This document shows, in pieces, positions 1 through 7,530 of a stretch of 16,542 nt of DNA. The translations under genes were made by a program, and so were the position numbers. The stretch is from contig DBYD01000006.1 in assembly GCA_002309855.1 (NCBI GenBank), forward strand, positions 1 to 16,542, in the 5' to 3' direction. Numbering within the stretch: position 1 is the stretch's first letter; the number at the start of each line of letters is the position of its first letter. Below the pieces are notes generated by a model, which did not search any database, was not told the origin of the DNA, and saw nothing but the letters and a program-made list of their open reading frames with translations. The stretch comes from Bacteroidales bacterium UBA1195 (lineage in GTDB: Bacteria; Bacteroidota; Bacteroidia; Bacteroidales; WCHB1-69).

Positions 1-3000
1 CCGTGAGGCAGAACGGAATCCTTGACATGGAAAATCGTCGTGTCATGGGAAAGTCTTGCTATCATCTTCACCTCCGGATGTTTCGAGGTGTTGCCCACAT
101 AGCTGTTCGGACCCATCACAGGATAGTTGTACTGTCTGAACATGTACACAATGCGGTAGAAGCCCGCCTTCTTGAACAGAATGTCCACCTTCGTGCAGGT
201 GTCCAGTGCTCCCAGACGGATCAGGTCGCTCCCGCTCACATAACTCTTCATCGGGAACTTGCCTGTCCATGTGTGCAGCGTGTCGTCCTCCAGAACCTCT
301 GTACCTGCAGGCGTGTTCAGCTTCGGCACTACGTTCATGAAGCCATGATCATCAAACGACAACCCAACATTGCTCCAATTCACGCTGTCTGTGGAATACT
401 CAATCACATACTCCAAATCCACATACTCCCTGCGGTAGTCCCAGCCGCGGCGCTTGATCAGGTCGAACCAGTAGTACGCACCCTTCGTGTAGTTGATGAT
501 CGTGTCCGGATACATGTACGGGTACAGCACCAGGAACGGAAGTTCCCGTTCCACCACACGTGCCGTAAACTTACCAACCACATAATCCGTTACCGGAATA
601 CCGTCATTGTAACCACGCAAGCGGTACACCACCTCATACAAACCAGTGGAATCCCATGTGGTCGTGGACATCACCGTCGTATCCAGCAATCCCATCAGTA
701 CAGGGCTGTTAGGTATCGTACCCTTACCTTTTGTAATCTGACGGTCTCCAATGCGGAAATCCGCATACTTGGTCACATCATCCAACAACACACCGTTGCG
801 GTAGATCTCATACTCAATATCGGAAATCTCTCCCTCAAAACCATGTGCATCTAATGTAATGTAATGGTAATACTCTGCACCCACGCTATAGGGATCAACA
901 TCGTTCGGCACCACCGTCAGTGTCGGTTCCAGACTGTCGAACGTGAAGTAGAACACCGTGTCGTGAAGCAGGCCGTGGCGGATCGTGTCGGGATAACCGA
1001 AACGGTTCACGTCATACTGGATCACCTGGACGCGCATCCCGTAATCGCCCGCCTGGCTGCGCTTGCAGCGCAGGTCGATGTACAAGGTGTCATCGTGCAG
1101 CACGTCCAAAAGGTATGTGCTGTGCTTGGACGGCGGTATACGGCCGAAGCTCTTGCCCGACAATGTCTGGTTGTGGTACGTCATCGAAAAATAACCATGA
1201 TCGCTCACCTTGCGCACACGGCTGTAGACACCGTCCTCTCCCTTCTTCATCAGCTCATAGTTGATGTATACGGGGGCAGTATATTCCGAATACTGGTAAC
1301 TGCCCGCGTTCATCTTCACACCAATGTGATGATCCTTGTCCGTGGCCAGTCTTTTCACATTCGGCACCAACTCGCCACTCGGCAGAACCGAATCCTTGAT
1401 GTGGAAGATCGTCGTGTCATGGGAGAGCCATGCAATAGGCACGGAGTTGTAACGTCCCTGACCGCCGATGAAAGAGGTGGCAAGTGATCCTGCACCCGAA
1501 GAGGGATGCGGATAGAGCCACTGTTCAAAAGAATAGACTATCCGATAGAAACCAGCCTGCGTGAACCGGATATCAACCCTCGTGCAGGTATCCAATGCTC
1601 CCAAACGGATCAATGCATCCTTTCCATCCACCTTGGTGAAGGGGAACATGCCGCTATAGGAACGTATGGTATCCTTCTCCACGATGTCACCATTGTTGAG
1701 GCTCGGCTGCACATACATGAAACCAAGTTCATCAAACGTGTAGGTGGCGGTATTCCACGTGGCACTGTCAGTGGAATATTCAATGTCAAATTTCAGGTCA
1801 ACCCATTCACGGCGATAGTCCCAACCGTTCATCTTCACCAGATCGAACCAGTAGTAGGCATTCTTTGTGTAGTTGATGACCGTGTCAGGATACATGTACG
1901 GATACAGCACCAGGAACGGCAACTGGCGATTGTCAACCTTCATGGTCAGGACATCGCTGGCCAGATGCCGATGGAAAGTGCCATCCATATATTGGTCTTC
2001 GTAGGCCTCGATAGTGTAGGTGCCAGGAACACTCCATTTGGCGTCAATGCGCAAGGTGGTGTCACAACGTCCCAACAGAATGGTGGAACTGGTAGGATAA
2101 ACCGTACTGCCATCTGTAAGGATCTTGTCACCTATCTGCAGGTAACCATAAGTGGGCAACTGCGACACGGGAATTTCAACACCATCTTTTTTCACCACGA
2201 AAGAAATCTTGCCGGTAGTATGGGCATAATCATTCGCCTTGAACTGCACATGGGCAAAGAACTCGGCCCCGACAGATATGCTGACCGGCACATCCGGGGT
2301 GAAAGCCACCATAGGATGAACCATCTTTTTCGTGACAAAATGAACTGTGTCGCTCACCAGGGTGTCATATATGCCTTCGCGCTCATGAACCAGCCACAGG
2401 AACACCTTGTAATCACCCTCCCGGTACATCTCGGTGGACACCATATTATTTAATGTATCCAATTTTCCGAGAGTGCCAAGAGCATGGTTGCCGGTAGCAC
2501 CAAAAGCGCCGGTTCCGCTCAGGCAAGTGGAATACATGGTGTTTTCATAGCCATTCTTATCAGTGCTGGTGATGCAGATGTGTCCGTAAGGATCCAATCC
2601 GCTACCACTACTTATAACATTATACGATGAAGAACCGAAGGGGGCATGCTCAACCCTGTATGCCACAAAACCTTTTTGGGCAACATAACAATTGGCCGCG
2701 ATATCCAGGACACGGTCGATGTTATCATTCACATCAATGGTATCCGGGAAACGATAGGTCATTGCAGGCGCAATCAGTTGCATGGTGATAATATCCTGCA
2801 AAAGGACAGCACCCTTCTTGGTCAGGAAAGATTCATCAATGTTGGTTGTCAAATGGACATACTCGGACAGCAGATTACCTTTGGCATCATACGCGCTGTC
2901 CCTTTGGCGCAAAATCCACTCCACCGTGTAGGTTCCGGAAACTTTCCAGACAAAGGTCAGGCGAAGTTTACGACCCCTAAGCAAATTCAGGGATAATCCG

Positions 3001-3401
3001 TCCGGGTAGTTCCTGTGATAGGAATTGTAACAGAATTCCCTGCTCGGAATCGCACCTTGCGACTGGGTCACTTGGAAAGTGGTATCCGGAAAGACAATCT
3101 TTGGCTTGTAGTTGGAAGTACCCGGCAGAAACAACGTAACCCATCCATAATCGGAGAGGTTGTTGATTACCTGCCCATCCCTCTTGATTACAAAGTCCAA
3201 GGATACGACCTTGTCGCCATAGTCTCCCGGAGAAACCGAAATGTCTACGACATTTGTATCGTACACCCGATACAAATCAGGGGTAGCACCAAGCCCGACT
3301 CCTTTCTGCACTTGCATACTCATTGACGGAAGTGTTTGCCCCAGGATGGAACCATATAAGATGATTCCAGCCATCAACAGTGTGAACTTAAACAACTTCA
3401 T
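1..3401 (-). CDS. Large secreted repeat protein, 3' end cut by the left edge
   Basis: The minus strand is open from ATG 3401-3399 to the window edge: 1133 codons with no in-frame stop (I read the whole frame). The protein starts with a lysine then a hydrophobic segment (MKLFKFTLLMAGIILYGSIL) and a likely signal peptidase I cut between Gly21 and Gln22, a +1 Gln being common in Bacteroidota exports. The rest has no further hydrophobic span and is rich in Thr, Ser, Tyr, Asp and beta-strand-like, Ig-like patterns. Residues ~376-665 and ~839-1131 are two strongly similar modules sharing LPFLVLYPYMYPDT (494 and 954), NGWDYRREW/RRGWDYRREY, RLGALDTCT and HDTTIFH.KDSVLP. A more diverged module lies at ~55-190. 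No enzyme motif was seen. It is probably a surface or secreted structural/adhesive protein. A type IX sorting domain, if present, would lie off-window. Upstream there is a TAnnTTTG box at 3474-3481. The family is not recognised. Confidence 0.85.
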   Translation of the reverse strand, partial: MKLFKFTLLMAGIILYGSILGQTLPSMSMQVQKGVGLGATPDLYRVYDTNVVDISVSPGDYGDKVVSLDFVIKRDGQVINNLSDYGWVTLFLPGTSNYKPKIVFPDTTFQVTQSQGAIPSREFCYNSYHRNYPDGLSLNLLRGRKLRLTFVWKVSGTYTVEWILRQRDSAYDAKGNLLSEYVHLTTNIDESFLTKKGAVLLQDIITMQLIAPAMTYRFPDTIDVNDNIDRVLDIAANCYVAQKGFVAYRVEHAPFGSSSYNVISSGSGLDPYGHICITSTDKNGYENTMYSTCLSGTGAFGATGNHALGTLGKLDTLNNMVSTEMYREGDYKVFLWLVHEREGIYDTLVSDTVHFVTKKMVHPMVAFTPDVPVSISVGAEFFAHVQFKANDYAHTTGKISFVVKKDGVEIPVSQLPTYGYLQIGDKILTDGSTVYPTSSTILLGRCDTTLRIDAKWSVPGTYTIEAYEDQYMDGTFHRHLASDVLTMKVDNRQLPFLVLYPYMYPDTVINYTKNAYYWFDLVKMNGWDYRREWVDLKFDIEYSTDSATWNTATYTFDELGFMYVQPSLNNGDIVEKDTIRSYSGMFPFTKVDGKDALIRLGALDTCTRVDIRFTQAGFYRIVYSFEQWLYPHPSSGAGSLATSFIGGQGRYNSVPIAWLSHDTTIFHIKDSVLPSGELVPNVKRLATDKDHHIGVKMNAGSYQYSEYTAPVYINYELMKKGEDGVYSRVRKVSDHGYFSMTYHNQTLSGKSFGRIPPSKHSTYLLDVLHDDTLYIDLRCKRSQAGDYGMRVQVIQYDVNRFGYPDTIRHGLLHDTVFYFTFDSLEPTLTVVPNDVDPYSVGAEYYHYITLDAHGFEGEISDIEYEIYRNGVLLDDVTKYADFRIGDRQITKGKGTIPNSPVLMGLLDTTVMSTTTWDSTGLYEVVYRLRGYNDGIPVTDYVVGKFTARVVERELPFLVLYPYMYPDTIINYTKGAYYWFDLIKRRGWDYRREYVDLEYVIEYSTDSVNWSNVGLSFDDHGFMNVVPKLNTPAGTEVLEDDTLHTWTGKFPMKSYVSGSDLIRLGALDTCTKVDILFKKAGFYRIVYMFRQYNYPVMGPNSYVGNTSKHPEVKMIARLSHDTTIFHVKDSVLPH
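9..887 (-). repeat. Repeat module copy 2 in the large secreted protein
   Basis: This encodes residues ~839-1131, from SVGAEYY to HDTTIFHVKDSVLP, and is the downstream partner of the module at 1383-2276. The linker between the modules (888-1382, residues ~674-838) is much less conserved relative to the segment preceding copy 1. The strongest conservation is in the second half, LPFLVLYPYMYPDT to RLGALDTCT. Since the gene continues past the left edge, further copies may exist there. Confidence 0.8.
1383..2276 (-). repeat. Repeat module copy 1 in the large secreted protein
   Basis: This encodes residues ~376-673, from SVGAEFF to HDTTIFHIKDSVLP. It matches copy 2 at 9-887 in order and spacing: the start motif is displaced by 1389 bp, LPFLVLYPYMYPDT by 1380 bp and HDTTIFH by 1374 bp. 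Similarity extends to the DNA, for example around 1861-1920 against 481-540, where only a handful of bases differ. This indicates a fairly recent in-frame duplication or gene conversion. Boundaries are approximate. Confidence 0.8.
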
Positions 3402-3697
3402 ACGTTTAAATTTTTGATTTTTAATTTATTATATTTCTTAATACTATTATTCAAACATAACTGTCTGAACTTGCAAAATTACATCAAAAACAAATACAAA
3501 TTTTAATTCGATGCCATTTTTTTTTCACAATCCGTCATGTTGCGGAAATGAGGGGTGTTTAAGCAATATTTATACATTTAATTTATTATATATATATGGA
3601 CCGTACGTGGACAAAAAAGGGATATTCTCAACTTTTGACACAATATCCATACATCAAACGCCGTTATATGGAAAACAATATTGTCAAATAACCGAAT
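3402..3697. other. Divergent AT-rich intergenic region
   Basis: These 296 bp separate the leftward repeat gene from the rightward envelope genes, so both likely start here. Apart from the leftward -7 box there is no perfect TAnnTTTG on the plus strand; AACTTTTG near 3630 is one mismatch away. A perfect 10-bp palindrome ACAATATTGT lies at 3675-3684, 13 bp before ATG 3698, and TCCATA/TATGGA near 3646-3672 could pair weakly. A 96-codon frame from 3511 that enters the next gene has low-complexity, AT-driven composition and is not called. Confidence 0.6.
3474..3481 (-). promoter_or_regulatory. Bacteroidota -7 box (TAATTTTG) for the large repeat gene
   Basis: Read on the minus strand, the bases are TAATTTTG, an exact match to the TAnnTTTG -7 element. 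A start a few bases downstream would give an AT-rich leader of roughly 65 nt before ATG 3401. I find no -33 TTTG at the usual ~19-21 bp spacing; the nearest is about 15 bp away. In AT-rich DNA this match could arise by chance. Confidence 0.4.
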
Positions 3698-4741
3698 ATG
3701 GGGGAAAAAACAAAGAAAATTCTGAAGCTGATTCTCTTCTTGGGACTAGGAGCCTTTTTTATCTGGTTTTCCATCAAGGATCTCACACCGGAGCAACGTA
3801 ACAGCATCCTGACTGACATGAAAGGGGTGTTCACCGGATACCGTTGGCTGTTTCTGATACTGGGTATGGTTTTAGGTGTCATCAGCGTTTATCTAAGAGG
3901 ATTGCGGGCCATCATCCTGCTGGAGCCGATGGGATACAAAGTTTCACGATCAAACGCCTACCATTCTGTCATGATCTGCTATATCGCCAATGTGGCGGTA
4001 CCCCGTTTGGGAGAACTGCTACGATGCACCTACCTGCAACGCTATGAAAAGGTACCATTCCAGAAAAACCTGGGCACCGTCATCACCGAACGGATAGTGG
4101 ACATGCTGCTGTTGGGGCTCCTGTTCGTTGTGGCCATCTTCGCAGAAGCGGACAAATTAGTGCCACTTTTCGGATTAGACCACTTCGGTGAAAAATTCGC
4201 ACATTTCAGTTTTGGAAAATGGATAGTGTTCTTCTTGGCGACTGCGGCAGCCATCCTGTTGCTTGTCGCATTGGGAAAACTCCTGAAAAAGACGAAGTTC
4301 ATGCAAAAAATCAAGGATGTGTTGCTGGGATTCTGGCAAGGCATCCTATCCATTACCAAGCTGAAAAGACCCGGTTGGTTCGTCATACACTCAATCCTCA
4401 TCTGGATCTGCTGGTACTTCATGTTCATGATTGGCAGTTTTGCATTCCCGGAAATGCAGCATCTTGGCAATCCCATTTGGGCGGCCACGCTTTCCAGTGT
4501 TGTTGTCGGCACCTTCGGCTTTGTAATCGCACAGGGAGGACTTGGAGCCTATCCACTTTTAGTATCCCAAGTGCTGCTGCTCTATGGTGTTCCTTACGAA
4601 ACCGGTCTGGCTATCGGATGGATCATTTGGGCCAACGAAACATTCGTATATGTGGCCGGAGGTTTAATCACACTGATATATACTGCTTTAAGAAAATCCC
4701 CAAAGGAGGACACCCTTGAAAAACATGAAACACCTGCATAA
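3698..4741 (+). CDS. Flippase-like integral membrane protein (LPG synthase TM / UPF0104 family)
   Basis: This 347-residue protein has about eight hydrophobic segments (near 9-26, 48-66, 86-104, 132-150, 176-193, 227-248, 263-297, 312-332). Family signatures are visible: ANVAVPRLGELLRCTYL at ~97-113, VITERIVDMLLLGLLF at ~128-143, and the C-terminal block GTFGFVIAQGGLGAYPLLV at ~271-289. The family includes the membrane half of MprF, YbhN and AglD. Members are thought to move or modify lipid-linked molecules, but most, including this one, have no known substrate. There is no C-terminal aminoacyl-transferase domain, so it is not a full MprF. It overlaps the next gene, a heptose-nucleotide enzyme, by 26 nt, suggesting co-translation and a role in envelope glycolipid biogenesis (inference). 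Confidence 0.85.
   Translation: MGEKTKKILKLILFLGLGAFFIWFSIKDLTPEQRNSILTDMKGVFTGYRWLFLILGMVLGVISVYLRGLRAIILLEPMGYKVSRSNAYHSVMICYIANVAVPRLGELLRCTYLQRYEKVPFQKNLGTVITERIVDMLLLGLLFVVAIFAEADKLVPLFGLDHFGEKFAHFSFGKWIVFFLATAAAILLLVALGKLLKKTKFMQKIKDVLLGFWQGILSITKLKRPGWFVIHSILIWICWYFMFMIGSFAFPEMQHLGNPIWAATLSSVVVGTFGFVIAQGGLGAYPLLVSQVLLLYGVPYETGLAIGWIIWANETFVYVAGGLITLIYTALRKSPKEDTLEKHETPA
4705..4709 (+). promoter_or_regulatory. Shine-Dalgarno-like GGAGG inside the flippase gene
   Basis: AAAGGAGGA lies within the last codons of the flippase gene. It is 6 nt before TTG 4716 and 15 nt before ATG 4725. Strong Shine-Dalgarno sites are scarce in Bacteroidota, so this site may decide the start of the downstream adenylyltransferase, favouring TTG 4716 on spacing. 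Confidence 0.45.
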
Positions 4742-5219
4742 CATCCAACATAAAATCATGGACTTACCGATATTGTCCGCACGACTGCGGCAATGGCGCA
4801 CCGAAGGGAAACGCATCGTATTCACAAACGGTTGTTTTGACCTGGTGCACCGCGGACATGTGGAATACCTGTCGGCAGCCGCAGATTTGGGCGATCTGCT
4901 TATTGTTGGCATCAACAGTGACCGCTCCGTGACCAGGCTGAAAGGACCAAACCGTCCCATTATGGACGAAACTTCCCGGCAACTGCTGATGGCGGCGTTG
5001 GAATGCGTGGACGCAGTCATCCTCTTTGACGAAGATACGCCATACCGGCTGATTCAGGAAATCCAACCGGACGTGCTGGTCAAAGGTGGGGACTATACGG
5101 AAACAAATATCGTGGGTGCCGATATTGTCCGCGCAAAAGGTGGTGAAATCCATTGCATTCCGCTCACGCCTGACTGCTCCACCTCACGCATTGAACAAAA
5201 AATCAAAAATCAGATATAA
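4716..5219 (+). CDS. rfaE2: D-glycero-beta-D-manno-heptose 1-phosphate adenylyltransferase
   Basis: The product transfers AMP from ATP to heptose-1-phosphate, giving ADP-heptose for the LPS core or other heptosylated glycans; it is cytoplasmic. It is a standalone version of the C-terminal half of HldE. Nucleotidyltransferase motifs are in the expected order: TNGCFDLVHRGHVEYL (37-52) with the HxGH signature H45-R-G-H48, IVGINSDRSV (63-72), RLKGPNRP (74-81), DEDTPYRL (105-112), VKGGDY (122-127) and CSTSRI (154-159). Length (167 residues from TTG) is normal. The start is uncertain: TTG 4716 has a well-placed GGAGG, ATG 4725 removes three residues, and ATG 4758 removes 14 yet keeps all motifs. 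All candidates except 4758 overlap the flippase gene. No HldE kinase domain is nearby. Confidence 0.92.
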   Translation: MKNMKHLHNIQHKIMDLPILSARLRQWRTEGKRIVFTNGCFDLVHRGHVEYLSAAADLGDLLIVGINSDRSVTRLKGPNRPIMDETSRQLLMAALECVDAVILFDEDTPYRLIQEIQPDVLVKGGDYTETNIVGADIVRAKGGEIHCIPLTPDCSTSRIEQKIKNQI

Positions 5220-5266
5220 ACGACAATATTTCCAAAAAACGTCAGTTATTAGTAAAAATATGTGAC

Positions 5267-6253
5267 ATGGGAAAGGGAAAATATCTTTTGGTGGTGTTTT
5301 TTTACCTTATATGCAATCTGTTGAGGGCACAATACACCGAAAATGACATCTACAATTACATCGACCGTTACCACGGACTGGCCATGGAAAAGATGCGCAC
5401 CTGCGGCATTCCAGCCAGCATCACCTTGGCACAAGGCATTCTGGAATCCGCAGCAGGCACCAGTGATTTGGCTATCAATGCCAACAACCACTTCGGCATC
5501 AAATGCCACGCCAACTGGACCGGTGAAACCTATTTCAAAACCGATGATGCCCTTAACGAATGCTTCCGGAAATACCCCCAACCGGAAGATTCCTACAACG
5601 ATCATTCTAATTTCCTGAAATCCAAACGCTATGAATCCCTTTTCAACCTTTCCCCAACCGACTACGTAGGATGGGCGGAAGGATTGAAAGCCTGCGGTTA
5701 CGCCACAAATCCCAAATATCCGGAACGGCTAACCACCCTCATTGAAAAATACCGTTTGACACGATATGACAGCCTTGCGCTTACGTTAACTGACACATCA
5801 AATCAAAACGGCCGGACAACTCCCACACCCGAAATTCTCCAGGACAGCAATGTTATTCCCGGAATGCCGGTCAGGGTCAGCTACCCCTATTCCAAACGAA
5901 CTGTCTACTCCCACAACGGTTCCTATTTTGTCATTGCCCAAAAAGGGGAGACATATCTTGACATTGCCATCAGCGTCCAACAGCCGCTATTCCGCATCCG
6001 AAAGTATAACGACCTGTTAAACAGGAAATATGAACCCAAAGAGGGCGAATGGGTCTACATTGAAAAAAAAGCAGATTATTCTGCTGATTACAAACAACAT
6101 ACCGTCACTTCCGACACCGAAACCCTTAGGGAGATCTGCCAGAAATACGGATGTAGGATGAACAGCATCATGACACTCAACCAACTGGAAAGAAAATCCC
6201 AGTTAAAAAAAGGACAAATAATTGTATTACAAAGCAATAAAACAAAAAAATGA
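5267..6253 (+). CDS. Secreted glucosaminidase (GH73-like) with C-terminal LysM repeats
   Basis: This is a 328-residue exported peptidoglycan hydrolase that probably cleaves beta-N-acetylglucosaminyl bonds in the glycan strands. A signal peptide (MGKGKYLLVVFFYLICNLLR) ends in A|Q at residues 21-22. The glucosaminidase domain spans ~26-165, with the candidate catalytic Glu60 in TLAQGILESAAGTS (53-66), then NNHFGIKCH, ECFRKYP and SYNDHSNFLKS. Two LysM-like segments follow: a diverged one at ~215-270 and a clearer one at ~275-322 (HTVTSDTETLREICQKYG, then KKGQIIVL), which should hold the enzyme on the wall. The gene begins 47 nt after rfaE2 and its TGA overlaps the serS ATG by 4 nt (ATGA), implying translational coupling. 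It may act in cell separation or wall turnover. Confidence 0.93.
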   Translation: MGKGKYLLVVFFYLICNLLRAQYTENDIYNYIDRYHGLAMEKMRTCGIPASITLAQGILESAAGTSDLAINANNHFGIKCHANWTGETYFKTDDALNECFRKYPQPEDSYNDHSNFLKSKRYESLFNLSPTDYVGWAEGLKACGYATNPKYPERLTTLIEKYRLTRYDSLALTLTDTSNQNGRTTPTPEILQDSNVIPGMPVRVSYPYSKRTVYSHNGSYFVIAQKGETYLDIAISVQQPLFRIRKYNDLLNRKYEPKEGEWVYIEKKADYSADYKQHTVTSDTETLREICQKYGCRMNSIMTLNQLERKSQLKKGQIIVLQSNKTKK

Positions 6254-7518
6254 TACCTTTAACTACATTGAGGGAACGCCCTGAATGGGTGGTTGAACGC
6301 CTGCGTACCAAACATTACGACGCACAGGCACAGGTTACTGAAATTCTGGACTCTGACAAAAGGAAAAGGGAATGCCAGAAACAGCTGGACGATAACTATG
6401 CCGAACAAAACCGGATTGCAAAAAGCATAGGGCAACTCTTCAAGGAGGGCAGACGGGAAGAGGCGGAGGCCTCGAAAAAACGCACCGCAGAACTGAAAGA
6501 GATTGCAAAAACATTGGAAAGCACTCTTAACGAATGGGATGAAAAGATTAACCGGACGCTGGTTCTTCTGCCAAACATTCCTCACGATTCGGTACCTGAA
6601 GGAAAAACAGCCGAAGATAATGTGGAGGAATACCGTTGGGGGGATTTTGAAAAAAAACATAACATATTACCGCACTGGGACATCTGCAACCAAAAAGATC
6701 TGATTGACTTTGAAACAGGCTGCAAACTGACGGGTGCGGGTTTCCCGCTATACCGCGAAAAAGCGGCCAAACTTCAACGGGCGCTCATAAACTTTTTCTT
6801 GGACGAAGCAACCAAGGCCGGCTATACGGAAGTGCAGGTGCCCTATGTGGTCAATACTGATTCGGCATATGCTACAGGGCAACTTCCGGACAAAGAAGGT
6901 CAGATGTATTTTGTGGGTGAAGACAAGCTTTACCTGATACCAACTGCCGAAGTCCCCATCACCAACATTTACCGCAACTGCCTGCTGAAGGTCTCAGACC
7001 TGCCTGTCCGCCATTGCGCCTATTCCGCATGCTTCCGCAGGGAGGCGGGTTCCTACGGCAAGGATGTGCGCGGACTGAACCGGCTGCACCAGTTTGACAA
7101 GGTTGAAATTGTGCAGATTGTGGAACCGGAGGTCTCCTATCAGGTGCTGGAGGAGATGAAACGGCACGTTGGCGGACTGCTGCAAAAACTGGGTCTCCCC
7201 TACCGGATGATCCGGCTATGCGGCGGCGACATCAGCTTCACCTCCGCCCTCACCTTCGATTTTGAAGTGTATGCCAAAGGTCAGGATAAATGGCTGGAGG
7301 TGAGTTCTGTCTCCAACTTTGAAAATTTCCAGGCCAACCGCATGAAACTGCGTTACAAAAACCAGGAAGGGAAACCGACACTGCTTCACACGCTGAACGG
7401 AAGCGCTTTGGCACTGCCCCGCGTGGTTGCTGCCATCCTGGAGGATTGCCAGACCGAAAAAAAAGAGATTCTCGTACCGGAAGTGCTGCAATCCTATACT
7501 GGATTTGACCGCATCTAA
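6250..7518 (+). CDS. serS: Seryl-tRNA synthetase
   Basis: This cytoplasmic class II aminoacyl-tRNA synthetase charges tRNA(Ser), and also tRNA(Sec) where present, with serine. At 422 residues it has family-typical length. An N-terminal charged helical hairpin (~30-105), the coiled-coil arm that binds tRNA, is followed by the catalytic core. Visible motifs are the TAE serine-binding loop (232-234 in LIPTAEVPITN), motif 2 FRREAGSYGKDVRGLNRLHQF minus its last residue (262-281) and motif 3 NGSALALPRVVAAILE (383-398). It starts at the ATGA overlap with the glucosaminidase gene and ends 12 nt before the TTG of the next gene, which is in the same reading frame. The position inside an envelope gene run is the only unusual point. 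Confidence 0.98.
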   Translation: MIPLTTLRERPEWVVERLRTKHYDAQAQVTEILDSDKRKRECQKQLDDNYAEQNRIAKSIGQLFKEGRREEAEASKKRTAELKEIAKTLESTLNEWDEKINRTLVLLPNIPHDSVPEGKTAEDNVEEYRWGDFEKKHNILPHWDICNQKDLIDFETGCKLTGAGFPLYREKAAKLQRALINFFLDEATKAGYTEVQVPYVVNTDSAYATGQLPDKEGQMYFVGEDKLYLIPTAEVPITNIYRNCLLKVSDLPVRHCAYSACFRREAGSYGKDVRGLNRLHQFDKVEIVQIVEPEVSYQVLEEMKRHVGGLLQKLGLPYRMIRLCGGDISFTSALTFDFEVYAKGQDKWLEVSSVSNFENFQANRMKLRYKNQEGKPTLLHTLNGSALALPRVVAAILEDCQTEKKEILVPEVLQSYTGFDRI

Positions 7519-7530
7519 CCTCACCTTCTG

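Noticed and set aside
3..3326. Five long plus-strand open frames as genes
   Set aside because: All share the frame exactly antiparallel to the 1133-codon minus-strand gene, are rich in His/Arg/Val from complementing Asp/Tyr/Thr codons, and match no family I know. The minus strand has a signal peptide and repeat domains.
3675..3684. ACAATATTGT palindrome as an operator before the flippase gene
   Set aside because: The core CAATATTG also occurs within coding DNA near 9455 and 10367, so a regulatory role is not supported by the sequence alone.
3511..3801. A 96-codon plus-strand frame starting in the intergenic region
   Set aside because: It runs out of frame into the flippase gene by about 100 nt, starts in AT-rich DNA without a box or ribosome site, and has low-complexity composition.
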